DNA from: Cokeromyces recurvatus
Taxonomy: Eukaryota > Mucoromycota > Mucoromycetes > Mucorales > Mucoraceae
Reading direction: 5' to 3'
NCBI RefSeq assembly: GCF_025118155.1
Contig: NW_026251396.1
Span: 709,501 to 773,500, forward strand
Length of the DNA: 64,000 bases
In this document: one piece after another, positions 25,737-38,238 of the stretch
Numbering within the stretch: the first letter of the stretch is position 1
Layout of the letters: every line of letters starts with the position of its first letter
Translations under genes and position numbers: made by a program
The notes under the pieces: generated by a model
Database searches by the model: none
What the model saw: the letters and a program-made list of their open reading frames with translations, nothing else
Told to the model about the DNA's origin: nothing

Positions 25737-27857
25737 CTAAATGTAACTTATGAATGTTTAATTCAAAGAAAATAATAGCGTATTATATCATGATATATGT
25801 TATGTTATCGCATTATATAATAAAGAGGCAAAAACAAATAGATATGAATCTTCCTAGTTATCTTAATTTTGGTTAAAATTAGCTGAAAAAAAAAAGCTAA
25901 ATTATAAAATATCAAGTATCAACTGTATATATTTATATAATATCGAGTGATTTAAGTAATGTGAAAAGATGAAATAATCCTTGTCTTTATTTTAAAATAA
26001 GGAATGAGTAGTAAAGAAAGAGCAACATTGAATGATAATGATAAGTCATAGACATGTAAGTTACATAATGATTAACTGCTGGCCCTGGCTATAATTCAGG
26101 GTATATTACGTGATTTACCAAATGATACGTCACATTATACTCCCACTCTAAATTTTACTACATAAAGCATTTTATTCCATTTAACCCGACTGAATTACTT
26201 GTTTATTTTATTTATTTTTTTAAGTAATCGCGATAATGAAATAAATAAAACAAATGTTCTTTTCTTTCCTACTGTGATGGTATGTATTATAGAGTAATAA
26301 AAAGTACAAAGAGAAAGAAGAAGACAAAATAAAAATATAGCATGGAGACTGTTTATTCAATGTAAAATAAAAAGGAGGAATAAAAGAGAATCCAGTTATG
26401 TCTGCTCAACTGCATTTAGTATCTGTACAAATGCTGCTTTAGATTTTATTTTTGATCCGCTTATTTAGTCAAGAAATATAATATTATAATTCAGTTTATG
26501 GCAGATATAAATTGAAATATGCAAATTAAAAAGGAAAAGTAGAGTGTAATACAATAATGTACACATATAAATATATACCTTATATGATATAGTTATGTAA
26601 GTTATTGAAAATAGGAGTATGGCTGAATAATAGTTCTAAAAGCTTGTTATTATATTTAACAGCGTTTACTTTTATTTCTATATATATATTTCTATATTAA
26701 ATATCTGAGATAATGAACCAGTTAAAATTAAAAAGGTATATTTGTATATCATGGTTAAATATCACTTTTTTTATTAATGTAATGTACAAGAACATTGCTT
26801 TAGATCAAGAAATGAAAATAGCTTGATATTATTGATTCGCATACAATTAGTTCACTTTATTAAATACTCTTTAACATGAATCAATACTATTTCTCTAAAA
26901 GTAATATTCTCGATTTATTTTTATTTAATCTGTTCTCAAACTATAAAAAGAAAAAGTGAATGACACAATCAGAGAGAATAATGTAGCAAGCACTTGAGTT
27001 GATAATAGAAATGAAGAATTTTTTTTTAAACAGCTTAAATCTATATTCTTAATATTACTGGTATGAACGATAAAATCATTTAGACAATTCAAATATGATA
27101 TCTATTGCTTCTAGCAAAACAATAAGATGTATTATCTTATATAATACTCCAATTTACATTCATACCTGTATTAGACATATAATAGAAAGATATAGAGTAT
27201 AAACGTATTTGTCACTCATCCTATATATCTTCCCTCTCTACTTGTTCAAGACATTTTGACTCGAACTCAAAACATTGTATTGAATACAATTGAAGATAAC
27301 TTGAACAATCTAGTCAGGGCATCTATTTCGGTAATAAGTACTTAAATTTTATTACTAAAAGGGATATAAAACTCGTTAAACTAAATACAACTTGATGGTT
27401 TAGCTAGCTAGCTTACTTGATTAAATAATTTTTAGTTAAAATTGTGTTTAATCTGATCAAATAACTTGAAGCAATGTTAAGATAAACAGAATTTTTTAGT
27501 ATGCGAAAGACTTTTCAAAGTTTACAGAAACTTTCTTTCAAAGAAATATGTCAATTAGGTTAAATTTACTTCTTATATTTCCGATGCCTATTAATATGCC
27601 AAACGACAAAAAATAAATACGTGTATAAAATTTTTGATCTCTGAAAAAGCAACGTAATAATTTCCCGCTTTTATTCATACAATTTTCAGTTTTTTTTCCT
27701 TTTTTCCTTTTTTTTTTTTTCTTTTTCTTTTAAATAAATATGTATATATAAAAGAAGGAAGTTTATAATCTCTTTTATTGTTTCAGTTATTATTATTATT
27801 TTTTTTTATCTTTATCTTTATCTTTATCTTTTCATTATTTATTTATTTTTTCTAATC
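24125..27857. other. 3.7-kb gene-poor region
   Basis: No supported gene. It contains poly-A/T tracts (24403-24418, 25254-25283, 25699-25722), (TA)n at 24879-24902, (AAT)n at 25448-25470, G/GA-rich 25095-25120, and a CTTTAT hexamer repeat at 27808-27835 in the leader of the next gene. A 14-codon frame at 24245-24201 (minus) is too short to support. Confidence 0.55.
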
Positions 27858-28709
27858 ATGATAAGCAAAGATGAGAGACCTTATAAATGCAATTTCTGCG
27901 ATAAAGCATTTTATCGTTTAGAGCATAAAGTGCGTCATGCTAGAACACATACAGGTGAAAAACCTCATGCTTGTACTTTTCCAAATTGTGATAAACGATT
28001 TTCTCGGTCTGATGAACTTCAAAGACATATCCGTGCTCATAATTCAGTTTGTACTATTACAATGAGAAGAAGAAGAAGGTCATCTAAACAACTTAATCTC
28101 TCTGAAGAAAAAGATTATTTACGTCAACAGCAACATTGTTTTACATTTCGCTTACCTCCATCTACTCAACTTAAACGTCATAATACAGTATCAAAAACGC
28201 CTACTCAATTAGAAGATCAACATCGTCATGCTCGGGATCAAGGAACTATTTCATCTTCTGTCCTTCATCATTGTCTTGTTACTGGTTGCTTTAAATCCTT
28301 TTGGAGAAAAGGACAACTGATACGACATCTTGATAAATCTCATGGTATTCAAGTATCTCGTGAGGACGTATCTGATAAGGAAAAGATGGCACGTATTTTA
28401 GACAACATAGTTTTATCCACTAAAAGTCTATCAATTGATGAAGTTTCGACCTCCACTAGTAGTCCCAATTCATCTCCATCATCAAATGTATATTATATAA
28501 CGCCTCAGACTATGGTGTTAGTTGAACCTGCTATTGATTTTAATCATCATAGTGACTTCGTTATTGTTCCTTGTCATAAAGATACTTCTTTTGTTAAATT
28601 ACCTTCTTGTAAAGAAATTGAATTTTTACCGCCTCCCTTACTTGATACACAACAAAATACTATTTCCAAATGTACACTTCCATCGATTAGAACATTATTT
28701 TCTAATTGA
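27858..28709 (+). CDS. C2H2 zinc-finger transcription factor, Mig1/CreA-type
   Basis: Single exon, 283 residues. Two tandem C2H2 fingers at the N-terminus (about residues 10-31 and 39-61, [10 protein letters not shown]...[22 protein letters not shown]) match the DNA-binding domain of carbon-catabolite repressors Mig1/CreA, which bind GC-box (SYGGRG) sites. A third C2H2-like finger with C-x4-C spacing ([19 protein letters not shown]) lies about 75 residues further on and is not part of the Mig1/CreA pair. A basic run [13 protein letters not shown] ([10 protein letters not shown]) after finger 2 may be a nuclear signal. The rest is Ser/Pro-rich. It is shorter than CreA (about 400 aa); a role in glucose repression is inference from the fingers alone. 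Confidence 0.85.
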   Translation: MISKDERPYKCNFCDKAFYRLEHKVRHARTHTGEKPHACTFPNCDKRFSRSDELQRHIRAHNSVCTITMRRRRRSSKQLNLSEEKDYLRQQQHCFTFRLPPSTQLKRHNTVSKTPTQLEDQHRHARDQGTISSSVLHHCLVTGCFKSFWRKGQLIRHLDKSHGIQVSREDVSDKEKMARILDNIVLSTKSLSIDEVSTSTSSPNSSPSSNVYYITPQTMVLVEPAIDFNHHSDFVIVPCHKDTSFVKLPSCKEIEFLPPPLLDTQQNTISKCTLPSIRTLFSN

Positions 28710-28871
28710 GAGAGCACTATATCCTTTCATTTATTGTACATACACATGTATGTATATCGTTTCCTTTTTCCTTTTTTGTAGAATATATTGTATATTTATA
28801 ATAGCATGTTGTATATATTAATGAATAATCATTACATAAATCTCTATAGTAACAAAATAAATTTAGAAAAT

Positions 28872-28910
<39 letters not shown>

Positions 28911-29198
28911 CCTTTCCTTTTCCCCTCAACAACTAAAATTAAACAATGATATGAAACAGGAATCATAAATTCTAAAACACGAATCCCCTGTTTTCAAAAT
29001 CCCCTATAAAAAAGCTCAGAATAAAATAAAGGGCCATTATTCAATTACGTTAGCAGCAAAAAAAAAAAAAAAACAAAGTCACACAAAATGACTATATTTA
29101 TACAAATAGACATGTTATACATTTACATATACATCTACATATTTTATAAAAGTACAAACAAATGTTTATTTACAACTAGATTTTAACCCCCTCCCAAT
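28710..29198. other. Convergent intergenic region with poly-T
   Basis: 3' flanks of the zinc-finger gene and uL23m. T tract at 28876-28910, poly-A at 29060-29074. No gene seen. Confidence 0.6.
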
Positions 29199-29755
29199 TT
29201 ACTTTTTCTTCTTTTGTTGTTTAGCTTGTTGTTCAGCTACAGCTTCATCATTTAATCTCTTTAACTCCACTCGTTCATCTTCAGGTGCTCGAATTCGCCA
29301 TCCATTCATTTTACGTGAGACCATTTTATTATTAATTTTAGCTGTTTTCAAGCTGGTTTGGCACCATTCAGGCTCTTTAGGCCAAACAAATGGTTCATCA
29401 ATTGTTACAATCGCTTTTTTGTAAGCAGGTTGAGAGACAGACATCATGCCGTTGCGTCCCTTCTTGTGCATAGTAGCATAATTCATAGTACGTACTTCTT
29501 GCACATTGACGCCATAAATGTTTGTTAAATAAGAGTGGATGTCAAATTTATTGCATTTGGAAGGGATTCGAAAGGCAACTTGATTGGGTTCAAGATTAGG
29601 TGATCTAACCATTTTAAAAATAATATTAGGTAAATAAACCTTATCTAAAATAACAACAATTAGTATAGTGATTGCTAATTGATTTCATTCCAAAAAATAA
29701 GTAAATAAATAATTCAGCAAACATTACTAAGGCCTTGTCGAAATGGGGTTGTCAT
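29199..29755 (-). CDS. MRP20: Mitochondrial large ribosomal subunit protein uL23m
   Basis: Component of the mitochondrial 54S subunit near the tunnel exit. The long exon 29644-29199 reads KVYLPNIIFKMVRSPNLEPN, VAFRIPSKCNKFDIHSYLTN and IYGVNVQEVRTMNY, the uL23m core. Its first in-frame Met (29612) lies inside the conserved core, so the true start is upstream. A 28-nt first exon (29755-29728, MTTPFRQGL) with donor GTAATG and an acceptor at 29645 joins in frame and supplies the missing N-terminus, giving 157 residues. The C-terminus is Lys-rich. It is divergent from TPC1, 297 bp between starts; both products are mitochondrial, so a shared promoter is possible. Confidence 0.88.
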
Positions 29756-30052
29756 TATTTATAATCGTATATAATATGAACCAAATAATTAAAAAAAAAA
29801 AAAAAAAAAAGAGGGAGGAGGAGGAAGAGGTTGGGGGTCAAAAGAAGATGGGGGAGGGGTCTGTAATGCGTTAATACCGAATCATCAAAGTCACAAATAA
29901 AAAATAAAAAAAGCCACAAATAATGTATTTTGATTGGCTACTTTTTTTGATCATTCTTGGTAGGAAGGGAAACAAATTCTTACTGGTTCCATTTTTTTTT
30001 TTTTATTATTTTAATATTTCTTTTCCCTTTTTTTAACAATAATTTCCCTAAC

Positions 30053-31367
30053 ATGGTTACCTCTCATGTTACTTCAGCAAAACTAAATGCAAATGAAACA
30101 GCATTATGTGGAGGTTTCGCAGGACTCACTACAAGGTTGGCTTGTTGCTCATGTTTTAATTAACTTTATAAAAAATAAAATAAAATAAAAAACTTATGCT
30201 TTGTAGATTTGCTATTTCTCCTTTAGATGTTATTAAGATTCGACTTCAGGTTCAATCAGAACCTTATAATTTAAAGCACATCTTTGCACATAGAGCCAAT
30301 GTGAAATATTCTGGAATTAATCAAGCGTTCAAAACAATTATAAAAGAAGAAGGTATCAAGGTATAAGCTACCAAAAAAAAAAAAGATATGAACTATAGTA
30401 ACATCAGGCTTAATTCATGTTGAATACAGGGACTATTTAAAGGAAATGTAGCAGCTGAGTGGTTATATGTTACTTATGGAGCATCCCAACTCTATGCTTA
30501 TTATCATTTAGATTCTTTTTTAAAAAATGTAAAAAAAAAGAGGAAAAAACAAAAATGATAATATTCCAATTATGCATATAATTATTTATTTATTTATTTT
30601 TTCTAACTAAAATAGCAAAATGAGATATCGCCTACTGTAAAGCCATTCATTTCGGGTATGTTTGCAGGCAGTTTTGCTACAGCTGCAACATATCCATTTG
30701 ATTTATTACGTACACGATTTGCAATGCAAGGAATGAATAAGGTATGTATAAACATACGAATCATTTTATCTATTTATTTATTTATTTTATTTTATTTTTA
30801 CTTTTAATTACTTCCTAATACATAAAGGTATATGACAGTATTCCTCATGCTATTTCAGATATTTATGAAAAGGAAGGTATGCGAGGATTTTATCGTGGAT
30901 TAGGTTCTTCTATCACACAGATTATGCCATATATGGGACTTATGTTTTTTAGCTATGAAGGATTATGTTCAACAGTTCAGCATCTTCAACGTAACCAAAT
31001 TATTTCAGAAAATCACAAGAGAACCAATGATATGATTTGTGGGTCATTAGCAGGTATCATTAGTAAGACAGGTGTTTTCCCGTTAGATGTTATAAGGAAG
31101 CGATTACAAGTTCAGGGACCTCATCTTAGCGAATATGTGGTTTCGACAATTCCTACTTATTCATCATCTGTGTGGGAATGTATGAAAAAGATTATAAATA
31201 CAGAAGGAGTGCTAGGATTATATAAAGGAATTGTACCAGGATTATTAAAGGCAGGTCCATCAGGCGCCGTCTATTTTCTAATGTTTGAAATTGCTAAAGA
31301 TTGTATTACTTATTTAAAAGACTCTGGATTTCAAATATTACCAGAAAAACCAGTTCTTCGTTTATAG
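30053..31367 (+). CDS. TPC1: Mitochondrial thiamine pyrophosphate carrier (SLC25 family)
   Basis: Inner-membrane carrier of the SLC25 family. Five exons (30053-30135, 30207-30360, 30430-30528, 30616-30741, 30828-31367) give 333 residues. Three carrier repeats are seen with their P-x-D/E-x-x-K/R motifs: SPLDVIKIRLQVQ, YPFDLLRTRFAMQG and FPLDVIRKRLQVQG, and six membrane helices. The tripartite pattern with LNANETALCGGFAGLTTR at the N-terminus and the RLQVQGPHLSEY region after the third motif is typical for Tpc1. Intron 1 uses the uncommon donor GTTGGC. Substrate is assigned by family resemblance; another SLC25 nucleotide or cofactor carrier cannot be fully excluded. Confidence 0.85.
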
Positions 31368-31450
31368 CAAAAAAAATAATTGAAATCTATACCCACCCAC
31401 CCCTTCCTTCCTTCCCCAAAATTATATTACCATTTAAAATAATTTACTGT

Positions 31451-33268
31451 TTAATGATATAGTGTAGTTTTTATCTTTCTAAATATAGCCGTCCAATTTA
31501 CCATAATTGGACTACAAATAAAAAGTGCTAGACTAAAGATAAACATTAAGGTCTTGAATCCAGCAGCAGACATGATGAATCCAGCTATAACAGGCCCAAT
31601 AAACATACCAATCGAGTAGGCCATATTATACAATGCATAGACTAGTAAAAATAATAATAAATGAGTTTTTTTTTTCATTAAAAAGAGTTTAAATACTATT
31701 ATAAATAGATGTTAAATATACCTTGAGCGTATGCAGCACCACCCTATATAATATATTAAAATAAATTAAAATACGCATACACACATACATAAAAAAAAAA
31801 GGTTATTATTTAATCTTACCATATCGTTTACAGTCTCACCCATTTCTGGTAAAATAGGTGTCATGATAACAGGACTTGAAAGACCAAAGATCATTAGAGA
31901 AGGAATAATCCAATAAATGGTTGAGTAATTAATAGCAATAAAAGGTGCTGAAATGGCCATCATGATCATACCTGTCGCTGAAATAACTTGTCTACCTATC
32001 TAAGTAAAATAAATAAACAAGATCTATTTGTACCACATACATATTTATATAAAGATATGTATACCTTATCCGAAAGATGTCCGATTAAAGGGGCAAGGAA
32101 AGCAGGAACAACCATAGTGACAAAAATAACTAGAAATTATAAACAATAAATGAATATCAAGTTACTCTACAAATACTATGAATTATAATTACATCCAATA
32201 GTTGATGCAGACGCATTAAACACCATCTGTAAATGAATAGGTAAAGAGGGCTCAATACCCGAAAATACAGAAGCAGAAACAATTGTGCATAAAACACAAG
32301 ATAAAATACGCCAATTCTTTAACAAATCGATCATTGTTAACGGTTTTTCACAATCTTTCTTTGCAATTAAGGGAGTTGTTTCATCTGCCACTCCTTGATC
32401 TATTATGTTCTTCTTTTGCTTCATTTTCGTTGGTTCTGCTAACCAAAGAATACCTAAAAAATTGATAACAGCAAATCCGGTACAAAATAAAAACGGAGCT
32501 GAAAATCCTCCATATTCATAAAGAATACCACCAATAGCAGGACCTAGAGCAAATCCAACAGTATGTGCAGTTAAGACTGTACCCATAACTGTGCCCAGTT
32601 TATTGGTTGGGAAAACATCTGCAAGCAATCCAAGCCCAATAGTCCTATAGAATCCGTAGATATATTTAAAAAAAAAAGCAAAAAAAAAAAAAACTTATAT
32701 TCTATATTGGAATACTTTAGATAGTTACCATGATGCTCCACCAGCAACTCCTTGAGCTACACGAGCCAAAACCAATAAAGCATAAGTGTCAGCCATTGCA
32801 AAGGCTAATGTCGAAATACTTAAACCTAGCATGCCTCCCATCATAGGGTATCTTCTATTTTCATAACGATCAGATAGAATGGCAAAAACAGGAGTTGCAA
32901 CCAGTAAGCCAAAAGCTATATATAGGTATAGAATATAACATTATGGTCATTTATTTTGTAGATGATAAAGAACTTCAACACATATTTACCATAACAACCA
33001 AATAAGAATCCAACCATAGTCGAATTTCCTTTTAAACGGTCAATAACTAATTTGGGGAGGCAAGGAATAACTACACCATATACCAACATATCCCTATAAT
33101 TAAGCATAGATAAATACAAGTATAAAGATAAGAGGATAAGCGCTATTGTATTTACGTAAATAAAGTAAGCGCTACCACACCAGCAATTCCAATATGAGAT
33201 CGACGAGCTCTGCTCCATATTGACCGACAATCATCATTATTCTCCTCTACAGTAGAGTTCCCACTCAT
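31451..33268 (-). CDS. MFS transporter, DHA1/VMAT-like
   Basis: Eight exons (33268-33156, 33093-32990, 32915-32729, 32644-32193, 32129-32065, 31999-31820, 31743-31722, 31641-31451) give 437 residues with about 12 membrane segments. MFS motif A is seen as LSDRYENRR, and LARVAQGVAGGASWTIGLG plus ALGPAIGGILYEYGG match the drug:H+ antiporter motifs. The closest resemblance is to fungal vesicular-amine-transporter-like (SLC18) members. A hydrophilic loop with DETTPLIAKKD separates the halves. Exon 7 is only 22 nt (GGAAYAQ plus one base). Convergent with TPC1, 83 bp apart. Substrate unknown. Confidence 0.87.
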
Positions 33269-33789
33269 TATTTAATTTGCAAGAAAAAAAAAAAAAAGGT
33301 AGAAAAGAAATAATTTTTTTCAGGAGAAAAAAAAAAAAAAACTAAAAAGAAATTGAAAAAGTCACTTTCTTTAATAATCATCTGATAACCAATTGAAAAG
33401 TTTTATATCATTCTGAGAATATACAGCATGTAAAAATGGAGATATTGTAGGTGATATACATATATATATTAAGCATAGTTTCCTTTTTTTTTTTTTTTTT
33501 TTTTTGCCCTTAAAACAGTTAACATTTATAAATAAATCTTACACAACACTGTCATTTGATAACACTGTTGAATTTATATATTTAAATATGTCAAAATACT
33601 GTATTACGATAAGATATTTTTTTCCATTAAATAAAATGTTTAAAACTCATTTGAACACACATATTGTATTACTAGGGTCGGATCAAAAAACAACCCCCCT
33701 TTTGACAGTTAATAAGAGGAAAAAGATAAAGAAGGGAAGAAGAACAGAGAATTGTATCATCATATCACTCGATTAATTACAGTATAATC
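33269..33789. other. Upstream region of the MFS gene
   Basis: A/T-rich with a poly-T tract (33488-33505). A 90-codon plus-strand frame at 33504-33776 has no recognisable content and is not called. Confidence 0.5.
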
Positions 33790-34935
33790 ATTTGATCAAG
33801 TCAGTACCAAGAGAAGGAAGAGGGATTCCAGGAGAACATCAGAGATAACATTAATACCTAGGTCATATTCAAGTTGGAGTAAGACAATTATGAGCATAAA
33901 AACTAACAGAAAGATCCTTTAGAGTTGTCACACTTGGCCTTATTCCTAAGTCGTATCGAATGTACAGATATTTAAAGAAGATTATAATAGATATTTATTG
34001 ATAGTAGTAGTAGTAGTAATAGTTACTTACATATTGTGCAATTGATAATGTTACTTGGGCTACTTTGTCTTAATAGCATCTAATTAAATAGATTGACATA
34101 TATAAATTTATGTTTTTAGTAAAAGATTTCAAAGAGACTCAATTCTTATCTTTTTTTTCTTTAAACGTAATCAAATTCATACATCAAATATCACAATATC
34201 TGACACCGAATGGAAGTAGGTTCGTAGCCACGCGTCATATGATCCTCGTCTTGGAATTTGAAGTTCACTTTCACCTATTTTAATTGGAGTTCACACATCG
34301 TATATGAAGCGTTCATGTAACGCTTGATTCGCTATCGCCAGAATATGTTGCAGATTCGTGAATCATGTCCAATAGTGTTGGCGTAAAACACTAACAAAGC
34401 AGCACCTCCATTATTTATGACAAAAACTCAAGGCAATTAACGGCAAAAGCTGGTTCCACTCTCTCATTTATTGCAATCTCTGGGTGAAATTCTGTTATCT
34501 TGTTTCCAAGTTGACTATACTAACCATTGAAGTTAGCGTCAACTTTATAACCTTTGGAATCATTATTATCGTTTCTCATAGAACAATCATCAATATCATA
34601 TGGATATACATGTGTACAAGACCCAAGTCTTCAAAATTTTAACTTACTACCAAGAATGCCTTTGAAAACCATGAACAACATGAACTATATTTTACGAGAA
34701 TCCTTCAAAGTTATTTGCTCAAATAACGAAAATATCTTTAGACAGGCCAAGACAGCTTTTCAGTCTTGAGATCATGACTCCACCAGTTTCAAGTAGTCCT
34801 CACACATAGATACTAGGCTCTCGTGCAACTTTTACAGCATTTTTGCTTCCCAAAGGCATATCAATCATTTTGCTAATGAGATTTATTCTTTGATTATCAT
34901 TGTACAATTTGTAAACAGAATGCTCAACTTTATTT
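33790..34935 (-). pseudogene. Degraded protein-coding DNA, family unrecognised
   Basis: Composition is less A/T-rich than the surroundings and reads best on the minus strand. From about 34930 downwards: VYKLYNDNQRINLISKMIDM, then GSKNAVKVAREPSIYV, a stop, GLLETGGVMISRLKSCLGLS, then decay. The wording resembles uncharacterised repeated proteins of Mucorales as far as I remember them, but I cannot name a domain. The piece 33790-34010 contains two related short phrases (RYDLGIRPSV, EYDLGINVIS). Probably an old duplicated or transposon-carried gene. Confidence 0.35.
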
Positions 34936-36379
34936 TTCTTCTTTCATTTTCTTCGGTATTTTCTGAATTTTTCACTTTATTTTCTTCAAGAAGTTAACTT
35001 GTGTGATTAACGCATCCTTAGCAATAAAGATAAAGACACAATAAAAAAAAATTAGAATAAAAAGACTACAAGTGATGAATTAGATACTGGATATTCAAGG
35101 ATAGTTAAAGAAAAACTAATTTTAACTATCCTTTCATTATATTATTAAAGAGTATTTATACATATAAGTTTAAATAGGTTTGCTTCACTGAGTTACTATT
35201 ATGGAAGTAATTAAGAGTAGTACAAATCAAAGCTTCATTCCTAATATATCCAATTCAGTAGATGTTTTGTATAAATAAATTTTATTCTTGTTAATTAAAG
35301 AAGGTGTTCGAAAATAGCTTTATTCCAGTTAAATATACTATTCCAGTAGTTAGTATTCTTACATATCTTGATCTGGTGTTATAGTTTTTATTAAGTAAGA
35401 ACTTTAAAAGGTACCTTATCTTATATATCTACTTATTGTATTTGTTTTAATATAATCATTAATATACCGGTTTATATAATTTCGTGTGTTTGTCTCTTTG
35501 AATATATAGTTCTCTACTAAAGAATAGCACCTAGACTTGTTCAATACCACCTAGTGAGTATATCAGTGTTTTCCCACTTATTTCAAATTATATATACACA
35601 TACATATTCATAAAAAATATTGCAGAGGCCATTTTAATGATTTGTCTCAATAATTATCATGTAAAAAGAGATATTAACAATCAAAAATAGAAGCTATAAT
35701 AACCTATTTGCCCTAGTAAAGTAGTCATTCTACACAACATATAGAAGATATAGATCTTCCAAAATTGTAATTAAGCACCTTCAACAAGTAACTTGAGTAT
35801 ATAATGAGTATGTTAAATATGCAGTAACGCGTCTTTCTTTCTCTCTTTCTTTCTCTCTCTCAATCGCATTAACTAAGAAGTTCTATTATAATTAAATATA
35901 AAGAAATGCAGACTGCCATACAGTAAAAATGTAAATATTAAATAAAAAAAATGGTATATACACGCATATACATATTTGATATTTATCCCTTTATTTTAAG
36001 TTTCCCCTGAAATAATGACTTGACTAAAGATCTTTTTATAAAAATGTATATACTATTAAATATATAAACGTATATATTATTCTTGCTGAATTAGACTATA
36101 AGCAAAAGGAATAATAATAATAATTAAAAGAGATTTGTGTATATTTTTTTTAAGGAGTAATTGTTGGTATCACGTTTGTTTACTATGTTTATTATGATAA
36201 CAATTAGTGTGCTATTAAGATTATCCAATTAGATTCATCACAGAGATTGTGACGCCTTTTTATGACAGTTTAAAGCATATGATAACGGATCAAAAAAAAC
36301 TATAAAAGGAGGTCATTTTCATGCCCAAACTTGCTTTTTTTTCTCTTTATATAATCCTTTTTTTTCATTTGTTGGCTTG
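34936..36379. other. Gene-poor A/T-rich region
   Basis: No gene seen. Contains a CTTT-rich run at 35832-35861 and a TATAAAAGG element at 36301-36309 in front of the possible RNA relic. Confidence 0.5.
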
Positions 36380-36408
36380 TAAAAGGGCTGATGAGTGATT
36401 TTTTGGGA

Positions 36409-36568
36409 TGGCTTCATAGCTTAGTTAGTATTTTGTATGCTTTCTTTCTGGATTATGCTCACCTCTCCAATGTATTCTAATAACGATGTAAACCATCATT
36501 GATAAACATTACGAGTACCTCTGGGATAAGTATATGGGATACTGCGACGTTATGGGGCCCATTTTTTT
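36409..36568 (+). ncRNA. Possible 5S rRNA-like relic or Pol III retroelement
   Basis: Two short stretches look like the 3' half of eukaryotic 5S rRNA: 36418-36440 (agcttagttagtattttgta) resembles the box A/IE region ending in GTTAGTACTTGGATG, and 36512-36560 (agtacctctgggataagt, then atgggatactgcgacgtt) resembles the tail AGTACTTGG...GGGAATACTG, followed by a T run as a Pol III stop. The 5' half is not recognisable. This is a by-eye match only and may be chance; a tRNA or SINE head is an alternative. Confidence 0.22.
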
Positions 36569-38238
36569 TATTTATATATTTATTTATATAAAAAGATTTA
36601 TATAGCAGCTTTTATTATAAATGAAAAAAACAATATAAATACAAATATTACGCGTATAAATAGCACGTAAAGAAATTAGTGATAATTAATTCTCAAGCAA
36701 TACATGCAACTTTTTTTTTATCTAATGTAGCCTGTTATGATTCATCTTAGTTAAATAAAGTCAAAGGAAAAAAAAAAAAAAGCAACACTAGGTCAAAAAG
36801 GAAAAAAGTATACTTATTTTCATATAATAAAGTATAAAGTGAAATAAAGAATTAAATACAGCAACAATAGAAGGGGGATACTAAGCAAAACAAAAAAAAA
36901 ATAGTTTACATTGTAGCATCTAGTTAAGAGTAAATATCCTAGTCTTCATGGCAAACTATTTACAAGGAAAATAGATAATAGAATAAATAAGCTAGGCATA
37001 TAATTAAGCTATTCTAACTTGAGTGAATGTATGAAAAGAGGATATTATCATAGAAAAAGCAAACATATATCCTTATCCTTAAAAATCTTTATCTTTAATC
37101 TAGCTTGAAGCTTGATCATTTCAGTTAGTTTATCTTCAGCTTGCTTCAAATTATCTTGTAAAGGATTTCATTGTATTGAATTCCTTTCTAGAACACGAAG
37201 ATACATTTTTAAATGTAATGTTTCATTTACTTTTATGATGTGTATATAGAATTTAGAGACTATAATTTATATTTTCATAATTAATAATTGTTAATCTAAT
37301 TGGACCAAGTTATAGATCACAGCCACTATGACATGCATCCTCCTTTTTTCTTTTTCTTTTACTTACTTTAATCCAAGTAAGTCTTCCAATACATGCTTCA
37401 AAAACAAAATTAAAAGTGATAAATAAGCTATAGGTCATCTCTATAGAACAATGAAAGATGTGAGTTAGAAGAGTCATTTACGTTAATAAAGAATATGGGC
37501 AACCTCGATAATAAAAGTTAAGTCTTGCACTGTGAAAAGGTATTTTTTTTTTCTTTTATTACTATTGTACATAACCTAAGATCCTTATCTTACACAAGAA
37601 CAAATAATATTATCTGTAAAAATCATAAAATAATGCCAAGTGTTTGAAGGAGCTGATAATATTCTTTTTAAGAAAAAAAAAAGTAAACATGGATCTTTTT
37701 AACTATTTAGTGAAGAGTATGAAAGAAAATAAGTAACACATAATTAGCCTTAAAAAAGTTAACCAGCAAATTGGACTAAATGTAGGTAAACTAAAAGCAT
37801 TATTATTTTTACAATTGATATCCCACTAACCCTTTATTAGTAGATGAATAAGAAAAAAAAAAGCCCTGAAGTAGTTTGTAAAACATATAATAATTTTATT
37901 ATCGATTTTTTTTTTTTGTTTTTACGTGTGTATATGCATAACTTTAGTATGTAATTAATCATTATTGAAAATTCAAACTATTCAGGAAATAATGAATTAT
38001 TTAGAAGGCTATTTTAATTATCTATTTTTCACACATGCATTATCCGAGTTTATTTTATGCATATATTTTTTTTAGCCATGCGCTACTAAAATTTTAATAT
38101 TTTTATGTAAATATAAAAGGTATGACGAAAATATGATTTATAAAGCGTTTCTTTCTATCTTTTTTTTTTCTTTTCTTTCTTTTTTTTTATATATACAAAT
38201 ATTAATTTTCCTTACATTAATCATATATTTTTAATACT
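36569..38238. other. Gene-poor A/T-rich region with promoter of next gene
   Basis: No coding signal. TATAAAAG at 38112-38119 is about 120 bp before the next start codon and is followed by a CT-rich leader, a usual fungal promoter layout. Confidence 0.5.
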
